Source of the DNA: Albugo candida
Taxonomy: Eukaryota; Oomycota; Peronosporomycetes; Albuginales
Assembly (NCBI GenBank): GCA_040437565.1
Contig: JBDOQK010000027.1
Span: 186,001-250,000 of the forward strand
DNA: 64,000 nt
Reading direction: 5' to 3'
Numbering within the stretch: the stretch's first letter is position 1; the number at the start of each line of letters is the position of its first letter. Under the pieces are notes generated by a model that did not search any database, was not told the DNA's origin, and saw only the letters and a list, made by a program, of their open reading frames with translations. The position numbers and the translations under genes are program-made. This document shows positions 45,546-55,870 of this stretch, piece by piece.

Positions 45546-46051
45546 GGGAACCGTTAAAATCCCCTCAGTCCTTTTGGTAAAATCCCCTCAGTTTAATATG
45601 ATTGGCTAATGTTGGAGACGTTTCGATATGATTGACTAATTTCCGAGACTGAGATTCAGCCTTATCGACTGCGAAAAGGCTATCATTCTCACCCGGAAAC
45701 CATCTCTAAGGACCAAGTTTATAAAACAGAAGGTTCTTGAGTCATGAATGACCCGTACATAGTGAAATAATAGGTCTCAGTTTACAAAATAGAATATTTT
45801 CGTGCTATCAACAATCATGAAATGCGGAATAGTCTAACAACAATGAGATACGCGAAAACGCGCGAGCGCTAAATGAATTGAGTGATTGCAAAATTGAGCG
45901 CAAAATAGTTCACGTCGAAAAGTTGCGGGTAGAGCTATCAAATTGTCACTTACATAGGCGTACGTTAGCACTTTGCAAGCATAAAAGTAGCCAAGCATAT
46001 CAAACTGAGGGGATTTTACTGAAAGGACTGAGGGGATTTTTAACGGCTCCC
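45546..46051. mobile_element. Short TIR element (MITE), MULE-derived
   Basis: About 506 bp, bounded by inverted repeats of about 60 bp. The left end begins GGGAACCGTTAAAATCCCCT and the right end is the inverse (AACGGCTCCC), both including a CCCCTCAGTTT.ATATG block. The flanks carry ATTTTATT on both sides (45537-45544 and 46052-46059), an 8-bp, possibly 9-bp, target duplication. The same terminal sequence bounds the larger element 46737-51815, so this is probably an internal-deletion derivative of that MULE family. Confidence 0.75.
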
Positions 46052-46079
46052 ATTTTATTATTATATTATTATATTTTTT

Positions 46080-46726
46080 GGGAGCGCGTATGATCACACC
46101 CCCTTTAATTATTATCATCCCCCACTCAGGAGCCAATAAAACCATTCCGTGTCAATTTCACCAATCAATGATAATGACGTAAGAAAATAAGTTATGACAA
46201 GTATTATCGAAAGTACCGTAAGTGCAAAGGGCAAAGTGCATCGTTGAGTGTCATTTAGTTTGAATAAAATTTACAGTAACAAACGCATCAGTTTACTGCC
46301 ATAGTTCGAGTCTGATTATCAGATAGACACTTTACTGATGTATATGTATAGTCACTTGGACCGAATGCAGACTGAAATATAGTATAATTGAAAAGTCAAA
46401 CGATCACTTTCGCTGATACGATCAGAATACTCGCAGCACGTAGACGGCACGTAGAATACATGAGATAGCTGTCCTATATCATCACGCTACTCAACTCGCC
46501 TTTGATACTAATTGTATGCAGACATCCTGCCGCGATTAACAAGTTGCTGGACTGGACTATTACATGAATATTACATTTCTAGTTATATACATTTCATGAG
46601 CTAATTCATCAACTATCCGCCTAATAATTACGTAATTGGTGGGATTGGTACGAAATGATTTCATTGGCTCCTGAATACGGGAGGGGGTGTTAATAATCAA
46701 AGAGGGGTGTGATTATACGCGGTCCC
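46080..46726. mobile_element. Second short TIR element (MITE)
   Basis: About 647 bp. The left end GGGAGCGCGTATGATCACAC, continuing through a block with CAGGAGCCAAT, is mirrored at the right end (ATTGGCTCCTGAAT ... GGTGTGATTATACGCGGTCCC). The inverted repeats are about 80 bp with several mismatches. TATTTTTT stands directly at both sides (46072-46079 and 46727-46734), an 8-bp duplication. No coding capacity is visible. Its terminal sequence differs from the element before it, so it is a separate family. Confidence 0.72.
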
Positions 46727-47312
46727 TATTTTTTTAGGGGGAACCGTTAGTATCCCCTCAGTTTGATATGATTGGCTAATTTTATGCTAACGTACGCCTA
46801 GCTAAGGGACAATATGATAATATGATAGCACTGCCCGCTACTCATCAATGCCAACTATTCTGTGCTCAATTCGCAATCATTCAGTTCAGTTCACGTTCGC
46901 CTTTGTTTGTTTGTGATCATTCTAGCTAGACTATTTCTAAACATATACTATTCTGTAAACTGAGTCTTGATATTTCGCTGTTTACGGGTCATTCATGGCA
47001 CAAGAACCTTCTATCCTATAAAACTGGTCCTTTATATCCTATTGTTGCACTTTCACATCTTCGTGCGTTGTGTCCTACCCTCCTGCAGCGGCCACATCTT
47101 CTTTGTATGGGTGAATCCAAGGCTGCTGCAACGAGCTCAAATTTCCGACGAATTTCTTTGCGTCGATGATGCAGATGCTTGATTCCTTCGGGTCGATCCA
47201 GATGGCCTCCCACGCACTTGCAGCAGCTGGAGTGCCGATTATCATGTCCAGCAAACGGCGTTTCACGTGCGAAGAAGACTCAGTTGTGTACGATTCCGGT
47301 ACCGCTTGTAAT

Positions 47313-47449
47313 TGTTAATGATGAAGCTCCTATCTACGGTGGAACTATCGAGCTAAGTACATGTCTAGCTTTCAAGATTAATTCCACTTTTTCATATCCT
47401 CGAATGTCGTGCGCTATACCATCTTTCTCAAGCCACCTCTAATTCAACA
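47313..47449 (+). repeat. Element B, 5' LTR
   Basis: Begins TGTTAATGATGAAGCT and ends AATTCAACA. The primer site follows directly. Confidence 0.8.
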
Positions 47450-47461
47450 GGTTATGAGCCC
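47450..47461 (+). other. Primer binding site of element B (initiator tRNA-Met half)
   Basis: GGTTATGAGCCC, the same 12 bases as in elements A and D, complementary to the initiator tRNA-Met anticodon arm. Confidence 0.7.
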
Positions 47462-50400
47462 AAGCTCGATGGAACAGAACGACGTATTGCGTGAAGATAA
47501 TTATTTTGTATGGGAGTTCAATGCTCGAATGAGGTTAGCAAGGAAGAACCTCCACGGACACATCCATGCATCGAAGATTCTGAATGAGGCCGATCCAATT
47601 TGGAAAGAATCAATGACGTTAAGGCCTTTGCCATCATTGCGACCATGATCAGCCCGAAGTTCCAGTCATTGATTCGATCGACTATAAGTACACCTGAAGC
47701 GTGGGAAATCCTGGATAACTTCTTCGTTCGGCGAACCACGCACAATCGCATACAAATAAGACGACAAGTGCACGAATTCAGGATGGAAAAGGGAGGAAAC
47801 GCATTGGAGAACCTCATGAAATTTGAAGAGATTTGAACAAGAATGGCTGCAATTGAAGATAACATGGATAAAGATGAACTAATCATCTTACTATTAGGCA
47901 GCCTATCCGTTGAATACGACTCAATCGCAAAGATCATCGAAAATATACCCAATATGAATATTTTACAAGCGAAAGAAATGATCCAGCAGAATATGAATCG
48001 CTGCAACGGAATGAGTCCGGGGAAATTGCTTTGAAAGTAACGAAGCAGTTCAGAAAAGAAAAACGAGGAAGCTATAAACAGCGGGATGGAGCAGCGTACT
48101 GATCATAAAATTTCCGAGTGCCGACAGAATCGAGAGCGGTCAAGACAGCAACCAAGTGGTGAACATGCATTTATGGCGTCAGACAACAAAGCTGACATGA
48201 ATTGGTTGCTAGATAGTGGTGCCAGCAGTCACATGAGTCAATTTAAAAAAAATTCACGGGTCTGAAGCTACTCAAATCATCCATTCAAATCACTGTATCA
48301 AATGGCCTTCAACTAACAGCCACAAAAATTGGAAACGTTCCTGTTACACTCGAAAATGGCGCTTCAGTAAAAATCTATGATGTGCTATCAGTACCAGGCA
48401 TGGATCGACGACTACTGTTCGTATCATCTTTGGTGTCAAGAGGGCTCAAAGTAAAGTTTGAAGGACAATGGTGTAGCATCATGAAAAACGGTCAACTGGT
48501 GACCAATCTCAAGAAAAGGGGCAAGCTGTACACATTGCGATGTTTATCCAGCGTGGAGAATGCAAGTCAAGCAAACGAGGAACAAGATTTAAAATTATGG
48601 CATTCGCGACTTGGAAATATATCCATTTCGAATCTTATAAACGCCGGTAAATGTGTCGATGGGATGAACGTGGATTTGAAGCAAGAAGATGATCATCAAA
48701 TGTGTGTAAGATGTATGAATGGGAAATTGAATGTGGAATCATTCCCAAAATCAAAGAATAGTGAGATCAAGACGTCAGGAGTTCTTGAACTTATACACAA
48801 TGACGTAATGGATCCCATGCAAATCAAATCACACGGGGGTGCAAAGTATGTTCTCAAAAAAGAAAAAGAAAAACGTTTATCGACGATTACGCCAGATATA
48901 CTGTGGCCTATTTCCTCGCATCGAAGCGTGAGGTGTTTGAAGAGTTTGTGGAATATAAAGCTTTGATGGAAAATCAAATAAACGAAATAAAAAGGTGTAT
49001 TCGAATCGACAATGGGGGAATACCTCAACACGAAGTTCACATACCTTTGTCGAAACGCCGGGATTATACATCAGACAACTGCACCTTACTCGCCTCGCCA
49101 AAACGGTTTGGCTGAGAGAATGAACCTTATATTGATGGAGAGAGCTCGATCTATGACAGCATTGAAGAGTGTCTACAAGCAGTTGTGGGCGGAAGTAATC
49201 AATACCGCAGTGTATCACCAATCGCATTCCATGTCCGTTTGGAAATCCAAGACACTTATTGAGGTTTGTTTTGGAAAGCGACCGAATTTGAGCAACTTGT
49301 GCGTTGTTGGTTCCAAAGTTTTTGCACGCATCGACAAGGCAAAGAGACAAAAACTGAATGAAAAAGGATTTCCTTGTTTGCCTGTCGGATACTCGATAAT
49401 GACAAAGGGTTATCGAGTCATCGATTCTATAACAAGCACATTAGTGGTAGTGCGAACAGCTGCATTTGAAGAATCGAACAAAATCAAATACGCCCAAGTG
49501 GTTGATGGGCACTTGGGAGAGACGTATAGTACGAGAATTGACCGCGAGCATGATGAGGATGTACAAATTGATAATACTGTACGAAGAATTCATGTTGATG
49601 TTGAAATGGAGGAAAGTCATGAGCCCTCATCATCGCAGCTCGACGTGGTCACAACGCATAATATGGATATGGAAATTGAAGATAGTGCTGTAACAGACCA
49701 TTTTCCCAATACGGCTATGGTGCCGAGGGGGGGAAGATATGATGATGAAGATCATAATCGTGGTACGCATTCTGGACGACACAATTTGTTGGGGAATCCG
49801 CAATTAGCACTCATGAACGGGGGTCTCTCAGACCCAATCGTATCTTATGAGAGTGATTAAGTTGAAGATAATGGACGACCCAAGAAACGATAAAACGGTA
49901 CAGACTTGAAGGTGAAGAAGATAATGCAGCGTTGGAAGTACCAAGTTGCTGTCAAGGTGTACGGAAATTACCGGAAGCGGAGCAGTGGTTTGAAGCTATC
50001 CAAGCGGAATTGGCAGCTTTGGAGGAAAAGTCAACTTTGACCGTAGAAATACGTACATCAAGTCAGAATGTGATCGCCACCAAATTGTTATTTTCAATCA
50101 AGAAAAATGAAAAAGGATAAATCCAACGTTATAAGGCAAGACTTGTCGCACTTGGCTATCGACAAACCCCAGGAATCGACTACTTTGAGACGACCTCACG
50201 TGTTGCAAGCTTGGATTCAATTCTTGTATCCTTGGTATTGTGCTGTCACCGAGTCTATCATGTGCAGCAATATGATGTGGATACGGCATTTCTTAATGGA
50301 ACTCTGAAAGAAGGTGTATTCAGTTGACCACCGGAAGGAGTATCAATTCAACCAAACCATGTTTGCAAGTTGAACCGAAGTTTGTACGGACTAAGGCAAG

Positions 50401-51451
50401 CTGCTGCTACATGGTTCAAGACAATTTCACGTGTTTTTGTGGACATGGGATTTTAAGCATGCGTTTCGGACGCGTGTGTATTTTTTCGTCAAGATGACCA
50501 GGGTTCATGGATATACGTAATTCTGTATGGAGGGGTTTCGACTAACGCGATCAAGAAGGTCGCAGACAAATTATCAAGTCATTTTCAGCTAAAAACGCTA
50601 GGTAAAGTGCGTTTTATTCTCGGCATCGAAGTCGTGTGCAATATGAGCGTGAAACAGCTCAAGATCATTCAGATTGCATGCATCGCCAAATGGTAGATAA
50701 GTTCAACCAAGTCACGGCAAAACCGGCACACAATCCAAATGTGGAAGGTCAAAATCTGTTCAAGTGTGAAGAAAAGGACCCGAGAATGGAAATCGTCGGT
50801 ATTGGTCCTTAGTGGGGTCACTATTGTACGTGGCTACCGGAACAAGACCAGATATTGCGTTCGCCGTGTGCCAATTAAGTCGTCATTTGGAGAAGCAATT
50901 CGTGTTCTACGTTACTTGAAGACTACTGAAGTAAATGGAATTTGCTATGGGAGCAAGTCTGGCGAGCTAATGCTGAGTGCATTCAGTGATGCCGATTGGG
51001 GAAGTTAAAAGCACAATTGACGTTCGACGTCACGAGTGATGGTAATGATCAACAATTGTCCAGTGATTTTCAAGTAATATATGCAACGCAGCGTCTCTCT
51101 AAGTACGGAGGAAGCCGAATATGTGGAACTTTTATTGTATGTACAAGAAGTGTCGTAAACAAAGAGTCCATTGGTGGAGATGAAAATCACAATTGACGGT
51201 CCACACAGTGTATACGAAGACAACCAAAGTGCAATCGCAATTACAAACAACGAAGGACATCAGATTCGTGCGAAACACACCGATATTCGCTATCATTTTT
51301 TGTACGCGATCATGTTAAGGCCAAGAATGTTCACCTGGAGTACATTAAGACTCGGCTGCAATTAGCTGAATTCTTGATTAAGCATTTCGACAAAGAAGCT
51401 GAAGTTTCTCGTGACCAAATGAAGCATTGGAACTTATTAGTCGACGGGGAG

Positions 51452-51587
51452 TGTTGACGATGAAGCTGCTATGTACGGTTGAACTATCGAGCTAAGTACA
51501 TGTCTAGGTTTCAAGGTTAATTCCACTTTTCATTTTTCTCGAACATCGTGCGCTATACAATCTTTCTCAACCCCCTCTGATTCACCA
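51452..51587 (+). repeat. Element B, 3' LTR
   Basis: Begins TGTTGACGATGAAGCT and ends GATTCACCA. It looks about 85-90% like the 5' LTR by eye. Confidence 0.8.
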
Positions 51588-51932
51588 ATAATGCACTGGA
51601 CATAGTTGCGGAATTTGATTTACTGCCAGAACCCATGCGTGCTGGTTGATCCAAACCCCAATACTGATGGAAATTGGCTACCCCTAGTAATCAGATAATT
51701 GAGTTGTAAGCTTGGCTCAATCTCGTCCAAATTTTCATATTAAACTAAATATCATCTAATCATATCAAACTGAGGAAATTTCACCAAACGCACTGAGGCG
51801 ATTTTAACGGCTACCTATTTTTATAATCCCTATTTAGGGGGTATAACGATACCGGTCTTCTCAATAAAATTAAGTTAGGGGGTGTGGCTATAATCCCTGA
51901 AAAAAACTCATGTTTATGCACGCAATTACATT

Positions 51933-53640
51933 TCACATACTACCACGTGATGCATCCACACGCTCCATAAACTTCTTAAACCAATAATCATCATGCTTTA
52001 CACATAGCGGCTTTCCAGATTCTGCACCTTCTGGACATAAAATTGCGTTGTTCATAAGCGGAGGATATACGACCTCATTTTCTCTTCCAGCCCAATCAAA
52101 ATCAATCAACACAACTCGCTCTGACTTGAAATCCCATAAAACATTTCCTTCGCGAAAAGCTTTATGCATGAATTTCATGTCAAACAAGTGCTTTCGAATT
52201 GTATGCAAGTCTTTAAGAATCTTAGGCTTGTGTTCATTTTCCACGTCGGTAAGAAGTTGTAACTGATGAATTTTTTCCATGACGATGAAATACCACTCAC
52301 TTGGTGATTTCTCACATACAAGCAACTTCGGTGCAAATCCTTTGAGTGCACAAAACTCGTGAACTTCTTTGCAGTATTGGGTCGCAATTTTCACGATAAC
52401 CTGCCGCTCGTTGTTTTTTTTCGCAACGAAAACGTGTGGTGTGATTACGCTATCATATTGGAGGGTGGTGATTGTACCATCTATGTTTGCGATGTTCTTG
52501 TATGGAAAACTCGTCTGATGAAGAGCCATTTTACGAGTTCCCGAATAACACCGATGAAGCTCTTCCAGTCCCATTTCAAAGATCTTAATAGTCTTGCTAG
52601 TCCTCTCCACATTTTTTTAATTAATTTTAAAGAATAATAGGTAAGATAGGGACAATGGCTCGCAGTTAGCAATTTCATCTCCAACATTGACAATACCAAA
52701 CACACTTAGCACGGATTCACATATATCCACCAAGAAGGATGGAAGTTGACATTGAATGTTCTTTGGTAAATTGATATTGTAATGAGCGACATCTTCATAG
52801 TCGGAACACCTAGAGCTGCTTCTTTCTCAAGTGTGCCCTCCAGATTCAACAGCAGGTGCTCACCACACATACAAGACTCACCTGTTGCCGAGTGGTCTGT
52901 CAAAGTTGTTACCATGGCGCTATCATCATATTCCAAGAGATAATCTTTTAGTAACTTTCTTACCATAACGCTAGATTCCGCTCCATTTGTATATGGAGTA
53001 GAAAGTTCTTGACACAATTCAAGCACAAAATTATAATTCCGTCCGTCAATTTTGATTTGCTGGCAGTTATAATAAAATCGAGCAACTTATTCATCAAGCA
53101 GGACAATTGAAAGCACGTCCTTTAGTGGTCTGGATCAACCAATCGATGGCATTCAATTTGGCCAGAATACTTTCTTAAAGTAGCTAGCCATCCGTGACAA
53201 CCATCGCGATTCCCGATAGAGATGGAATGACGTCCTCCTTTAAGTCACTTAGATTTCTTTTACGGGGCGTAAGTCACGCATCATGCGCATCATGTGGGGT
53301 CAGTTTCACCAGAAGATAAATGACTCGATGAATAGCATTTATTCCATGAAATACATCTATGATAGGTTCCACTGGTGGAAGCTCTTCGTCGCTTAAAAGC
53401 TCTGGTACATGCTGTGTATCACCACTTCTCAACAACCTGCAATTTTTAGAAGCGTAAGCAAGCCATATGCCGTTTCTTTTCGTAAGGTACAGCTCCAGTT
53501 GAGGTGCACTAAACATTATCTCGTCGGAGATCTCATTTTTAATCATCTTTAAGGTAACGACTATTTCACGGTCATCAACTTCCACTGGAAACGCGTCCCC
53601 CACGACTCCAACCAACATGCAGTATAGCTTTATCGCAATT
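51933..53640 (-). pseudogene. Crinkler (CRN)-like effector gene, decayed
   Basis: Treated as a fossil. The N-terminal part near 53.6-53.3 kb follows the CRN pattern: a VGVVGDAFPVEV segment, then LELYLTK at 53498-53478 (the LxLFLAK / LxLYLAK-type translocation motif) and GIWL. The C-terminal part (52610-51933) has a protein-kinase-like layout, with an Ile-Asp-Phe-Asp-Trp block (VVLIDFDWAGRENEV) as in the kinase-type CRN C-terminal domain. A middle part lies at about 53.0-52.7 kb. Whether it is spliced or broken cannot be settled by eye, but it looks broken in a few places. CRN proteins are host-cell-directed effectors of oomycetes, and this is the only effector-like gene seen. Confidence 0.6.
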
Positions 53641-53741
53641 CTTCGAACGGAAAAATTAGTAATCAGTCAAAAATGCAGTAGCAATTCAGCATGTCCGATT
53701 ACGAATTTTTTCACTGTATACATAAATAAGCATATCTATAT

Positions 53742-54576
53742 GGCCGTCGCTATGGCCACATACATTAATACTACGGCCACAGAAAATCGATCTAACCAAT
53801 CACAGCTCACAAAATTTAATTGTTGCCAAGTACGCCAGCCAATCAGGGCACTTGTCTACTTTATATACGAGCTCATTCTGTTTCTTACACTGTTTTTGTT
53901 TATATTGTTCTAGCGTAAGTACGGGCTTTTTCTGTCATCTATATATGCTAGGTTAGTAGTAGATACTCTAAGGTGTAGGATGTTGGAAAGGTGGCTGCTG
54001 CTGTTGAGAATCTTCAATGGGATGACGTTCGATTGTTGCGAGATATTGACTTCGGCTCTGTGCTGTATTATGAGTAGATTGTTAATGTGAACGTTGAATT
54101 CCTCGGTGAACTCAAACAACCATGATGCGTGGCTTTAACTGTCGATTCCTGTCCAACACCTTTGGAAGGACAGTCAATGAGTGCACTGCCTTTCGTCTTC
54201 CGAACTCTTGTTTCTTGGACAAGTCCGTGACGATTTCGATCTACGCCTCCACGATCGCATTTGTAGTGAGCAACTTGTCGTCCATCTCGTTGCTTGTTTG
54301 AGGAGTTGGTGACGATTCCAATCCATTGCAGCAGCTACCACATTCATATGTTCTTCCTTGGTCTTCCGCGCGGTGAATTGTTCGTTCTGCTTCTTCTCCA
54401 TGCCAATGCTTTCTGAGCGGATATCTAGCCCGATTCGTGAATGAGTTCTTGTATAAAAGTAGACAAGTGCCCTGATTGGCTGGCATACTTAGCAACAATT
54501 TGATTTTGTGAGCTATGATTGGTTAGATCGATTTTCTGTGGCCGTAGTATTAACGTCTGTGGTCGTAGCGGCGGCC
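53742..54576. mobile_element. Short TIR element with perfect 9-bp target duplication
   Basis: About 835 bp. Inverted repeats of about 138 bp begin GGCCGTCGCTATGGCCAC on the left and mirror at the right end (54440-54576), including a shared block around CCAATCAGGGCACTTGTCTAC. TATCTATAT stands on both sides (53733-53741 and 54577-54585) without mismatch, so the insertion borders are exact. A 9-bp duplication with long TIRs is typical of Mutator-like elements. The interior has no recognisable transposase. It lies about 100 bp from the CRN-like gene's 5' end. Confidence 0.85.
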
Positions 54577-54585
54577 TATCTATAT

Positions 54586-55099
54586 ACATGCAAAAGGCAC
54601 AGACAGTGATAAAATGTCTCCGCTAGTCCGTATCCTATTGACACCAAATGCATCGAGTATTATGCAATGCTTAATACAAAGTATTTTGGCAAACTGGAAG
54701 GTCTGCACGATGTTAACACTAGAGTAGAATGGGGAATAAATGTATTAAATGTAGTTAGAAGGAGCCCCTAATTACGCACACTGCGACCCTTCACACTAAT
54801 CAAGTTTTTCTCCCGCGGCTCGCCGCAGTCGATCTGGTTCGTTCTGGAAAATCTTCACGGTATTAACAGTCACTGTCTCTTCACGGCGACGGTTACTGTG
54901 CACTCGATGCACATAATCTTCCAACAAAGTCCGCAAACATTCGAGAGGTGCCTGCTGATCGACAAAGTTGCCACAACGATGTATCCGTTTCTGCCGCACA
55001 TATTTACGCTGCAGCTTATGTAAATTAAACTCACATTAGGCTTTGCGGCATTTGATTGAGCCAGGTTTTCGAAGAAGACATAACTAGCGCATTCAAACG
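54586..55099. other. Unassigned stretch between elements
   Basis: A 67-residue open frame on the minus strand (54999-54796, containing HRVHSNRRREETVTV) has no recognisable motif. Nothing else is visible. Confidence 0.3.
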
Positions 55100-55870
55100 C
55101 AGGTATTCGAGTCCCCAGATATTTGTAGACAACGCCGGAACTTCAGCCTACAGCGATTGAGGTTGAGGAGGCAATCGTGATGATCAAATGGTCGACGTGC
55201 AACACCGGGCATTATGGTAGTGGTAAACGGCACTCTTGTCGTATACAAATCCCAATTGACAAAACCATTGCGCTTAGCTCAGTTGAAGATAACTACATGG
55301 CCATGGCCATGGCCATGCTTGTGCAAGAAAGGATATGGGTGATGCAGCTATTGCAAATAATGGGTCATCCGTTCGACAGACCTATTCAACAGTTTGTAGA
55401 TAACCATAGAGCAATCGCGATTGCAATAAAAAAACGATGGTTATCATAGCCNNNNNNNNNNNNNNNNNNNNNNNNNNNNNNNNNNNNNNNNNNNNNNNNN
55501 NNNNNNNNNNNNNNNNNNNNNNNNNNNNNNNNNNNNNNNNNNNNNNNNNNNCATGGCCATGGCCATGGCCATGCTTGTGCAAGAAAGGATATGGGTGATG
55601 CAGCTATTGCAAATAATGGGTCATCCGTTCGACAGACCTATTCAACAGTTTGTAGATAACCATAGAGCAATCGCGATTGCAATAAAAAAACGATGGTTAT
55701 CATAGCCGAGCAAATCATGTCGAGATCCCGTATCATTCATTCGCTAGAAGATCAGAGCTGGACTTATCGAAGGACTACATCTCAACGAAACTACAACTTA
55801 CCGACTTTTTGACAAAATCAATTTCGACAAAAACATTCGAGCACCTATTGAATTTAGTGGAATCTGTTGA
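55100..55870 (+). mobile_element. Copia fragment (RNase H end)
   Basis: Fossil fragment. An RNase H-like stretch with ALSSVEDNYMAMA and FVDNHRAIAIA (near 55.3-55.4 kb) and a typical Copia end further right. It is interrupted by a 100-N gap with a 156-bp duplicated flank (55296-55451 repeated at 55552-55707), around a palindromic catggccatggccatgg run. No LTR found. Confidence 0.65.
55296..55707. repeat. 100-N gap with duplicated flank (156 bp)
   Basis: Bases 55296-55451 recur at 55552-55707. The repeat starts in a ggccat microrepeat, which may have hindered assembly. Confidence 0.9.

Larger units (their letters stand above)
47313..51587 (+). mobile_element. Copia LTR retrotransposon (element B), nested in the MULE
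   Basis: Fossil, nearly full length (4.3 kb) but with roughly ten breaks. LTRs of about 137 bp lie at 47313-47449 and 51452-51587, start TGTT and end CA, with flanks GTAAT and ATAAT (four of five bases alike). Parts in Copia order: gag from about 47.46 kb, aspartic protease (DSGASSHM near 48.2 kb), GAG-pre-integrase and integrase at about 48.6-49.5 kb, reverse transcriptase at about 49.9-50.7 kb, and RNase H at about 50.9-51.4 kb. A purine-rich GGGGAG precedes the 3' LTR. It is younger than the MULE it interrupts. Confidence 0.82.
46737..51815 (-). mobile_element. Mutator-like element (MULE) with TIRs, containing a nested Copia element
   Basis: The left terminus GGGGGAACCGTTAGTATCCC and right terminus TTTTAACGGCTACC are inverted copies sharing the CCTCAGTTTGATATGATTGG block. 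The flanks read TATTTTTTTA (46727-46736) and TATTTTTATA (51816-51825), a 10-bp duplication with one mismatch. Inside, at 47213-47016 on the minus strand, RRCGRCRRVGHNARRC is a zinc knuckle like that of MULE remnant 2, the only transposase part left. A Copia element (47313-51587) sits within it and makes up most of its length, so the MULE itself is under 1 kb and not autonomous. Confidence 0.72.

Noticed and set aside
54796-54999. 67-residue basic frame between transposable elements
   Set aside because: No recognisable domain, start context or partner exon; it is compatible with chance.
55296-55318. ggccat microrepeat as a regulatory site
   Set aside because: It sits in the coding remnant of a Copia RNase H at an assembly gap, where it simply encodes alternating Ala-Met residues.
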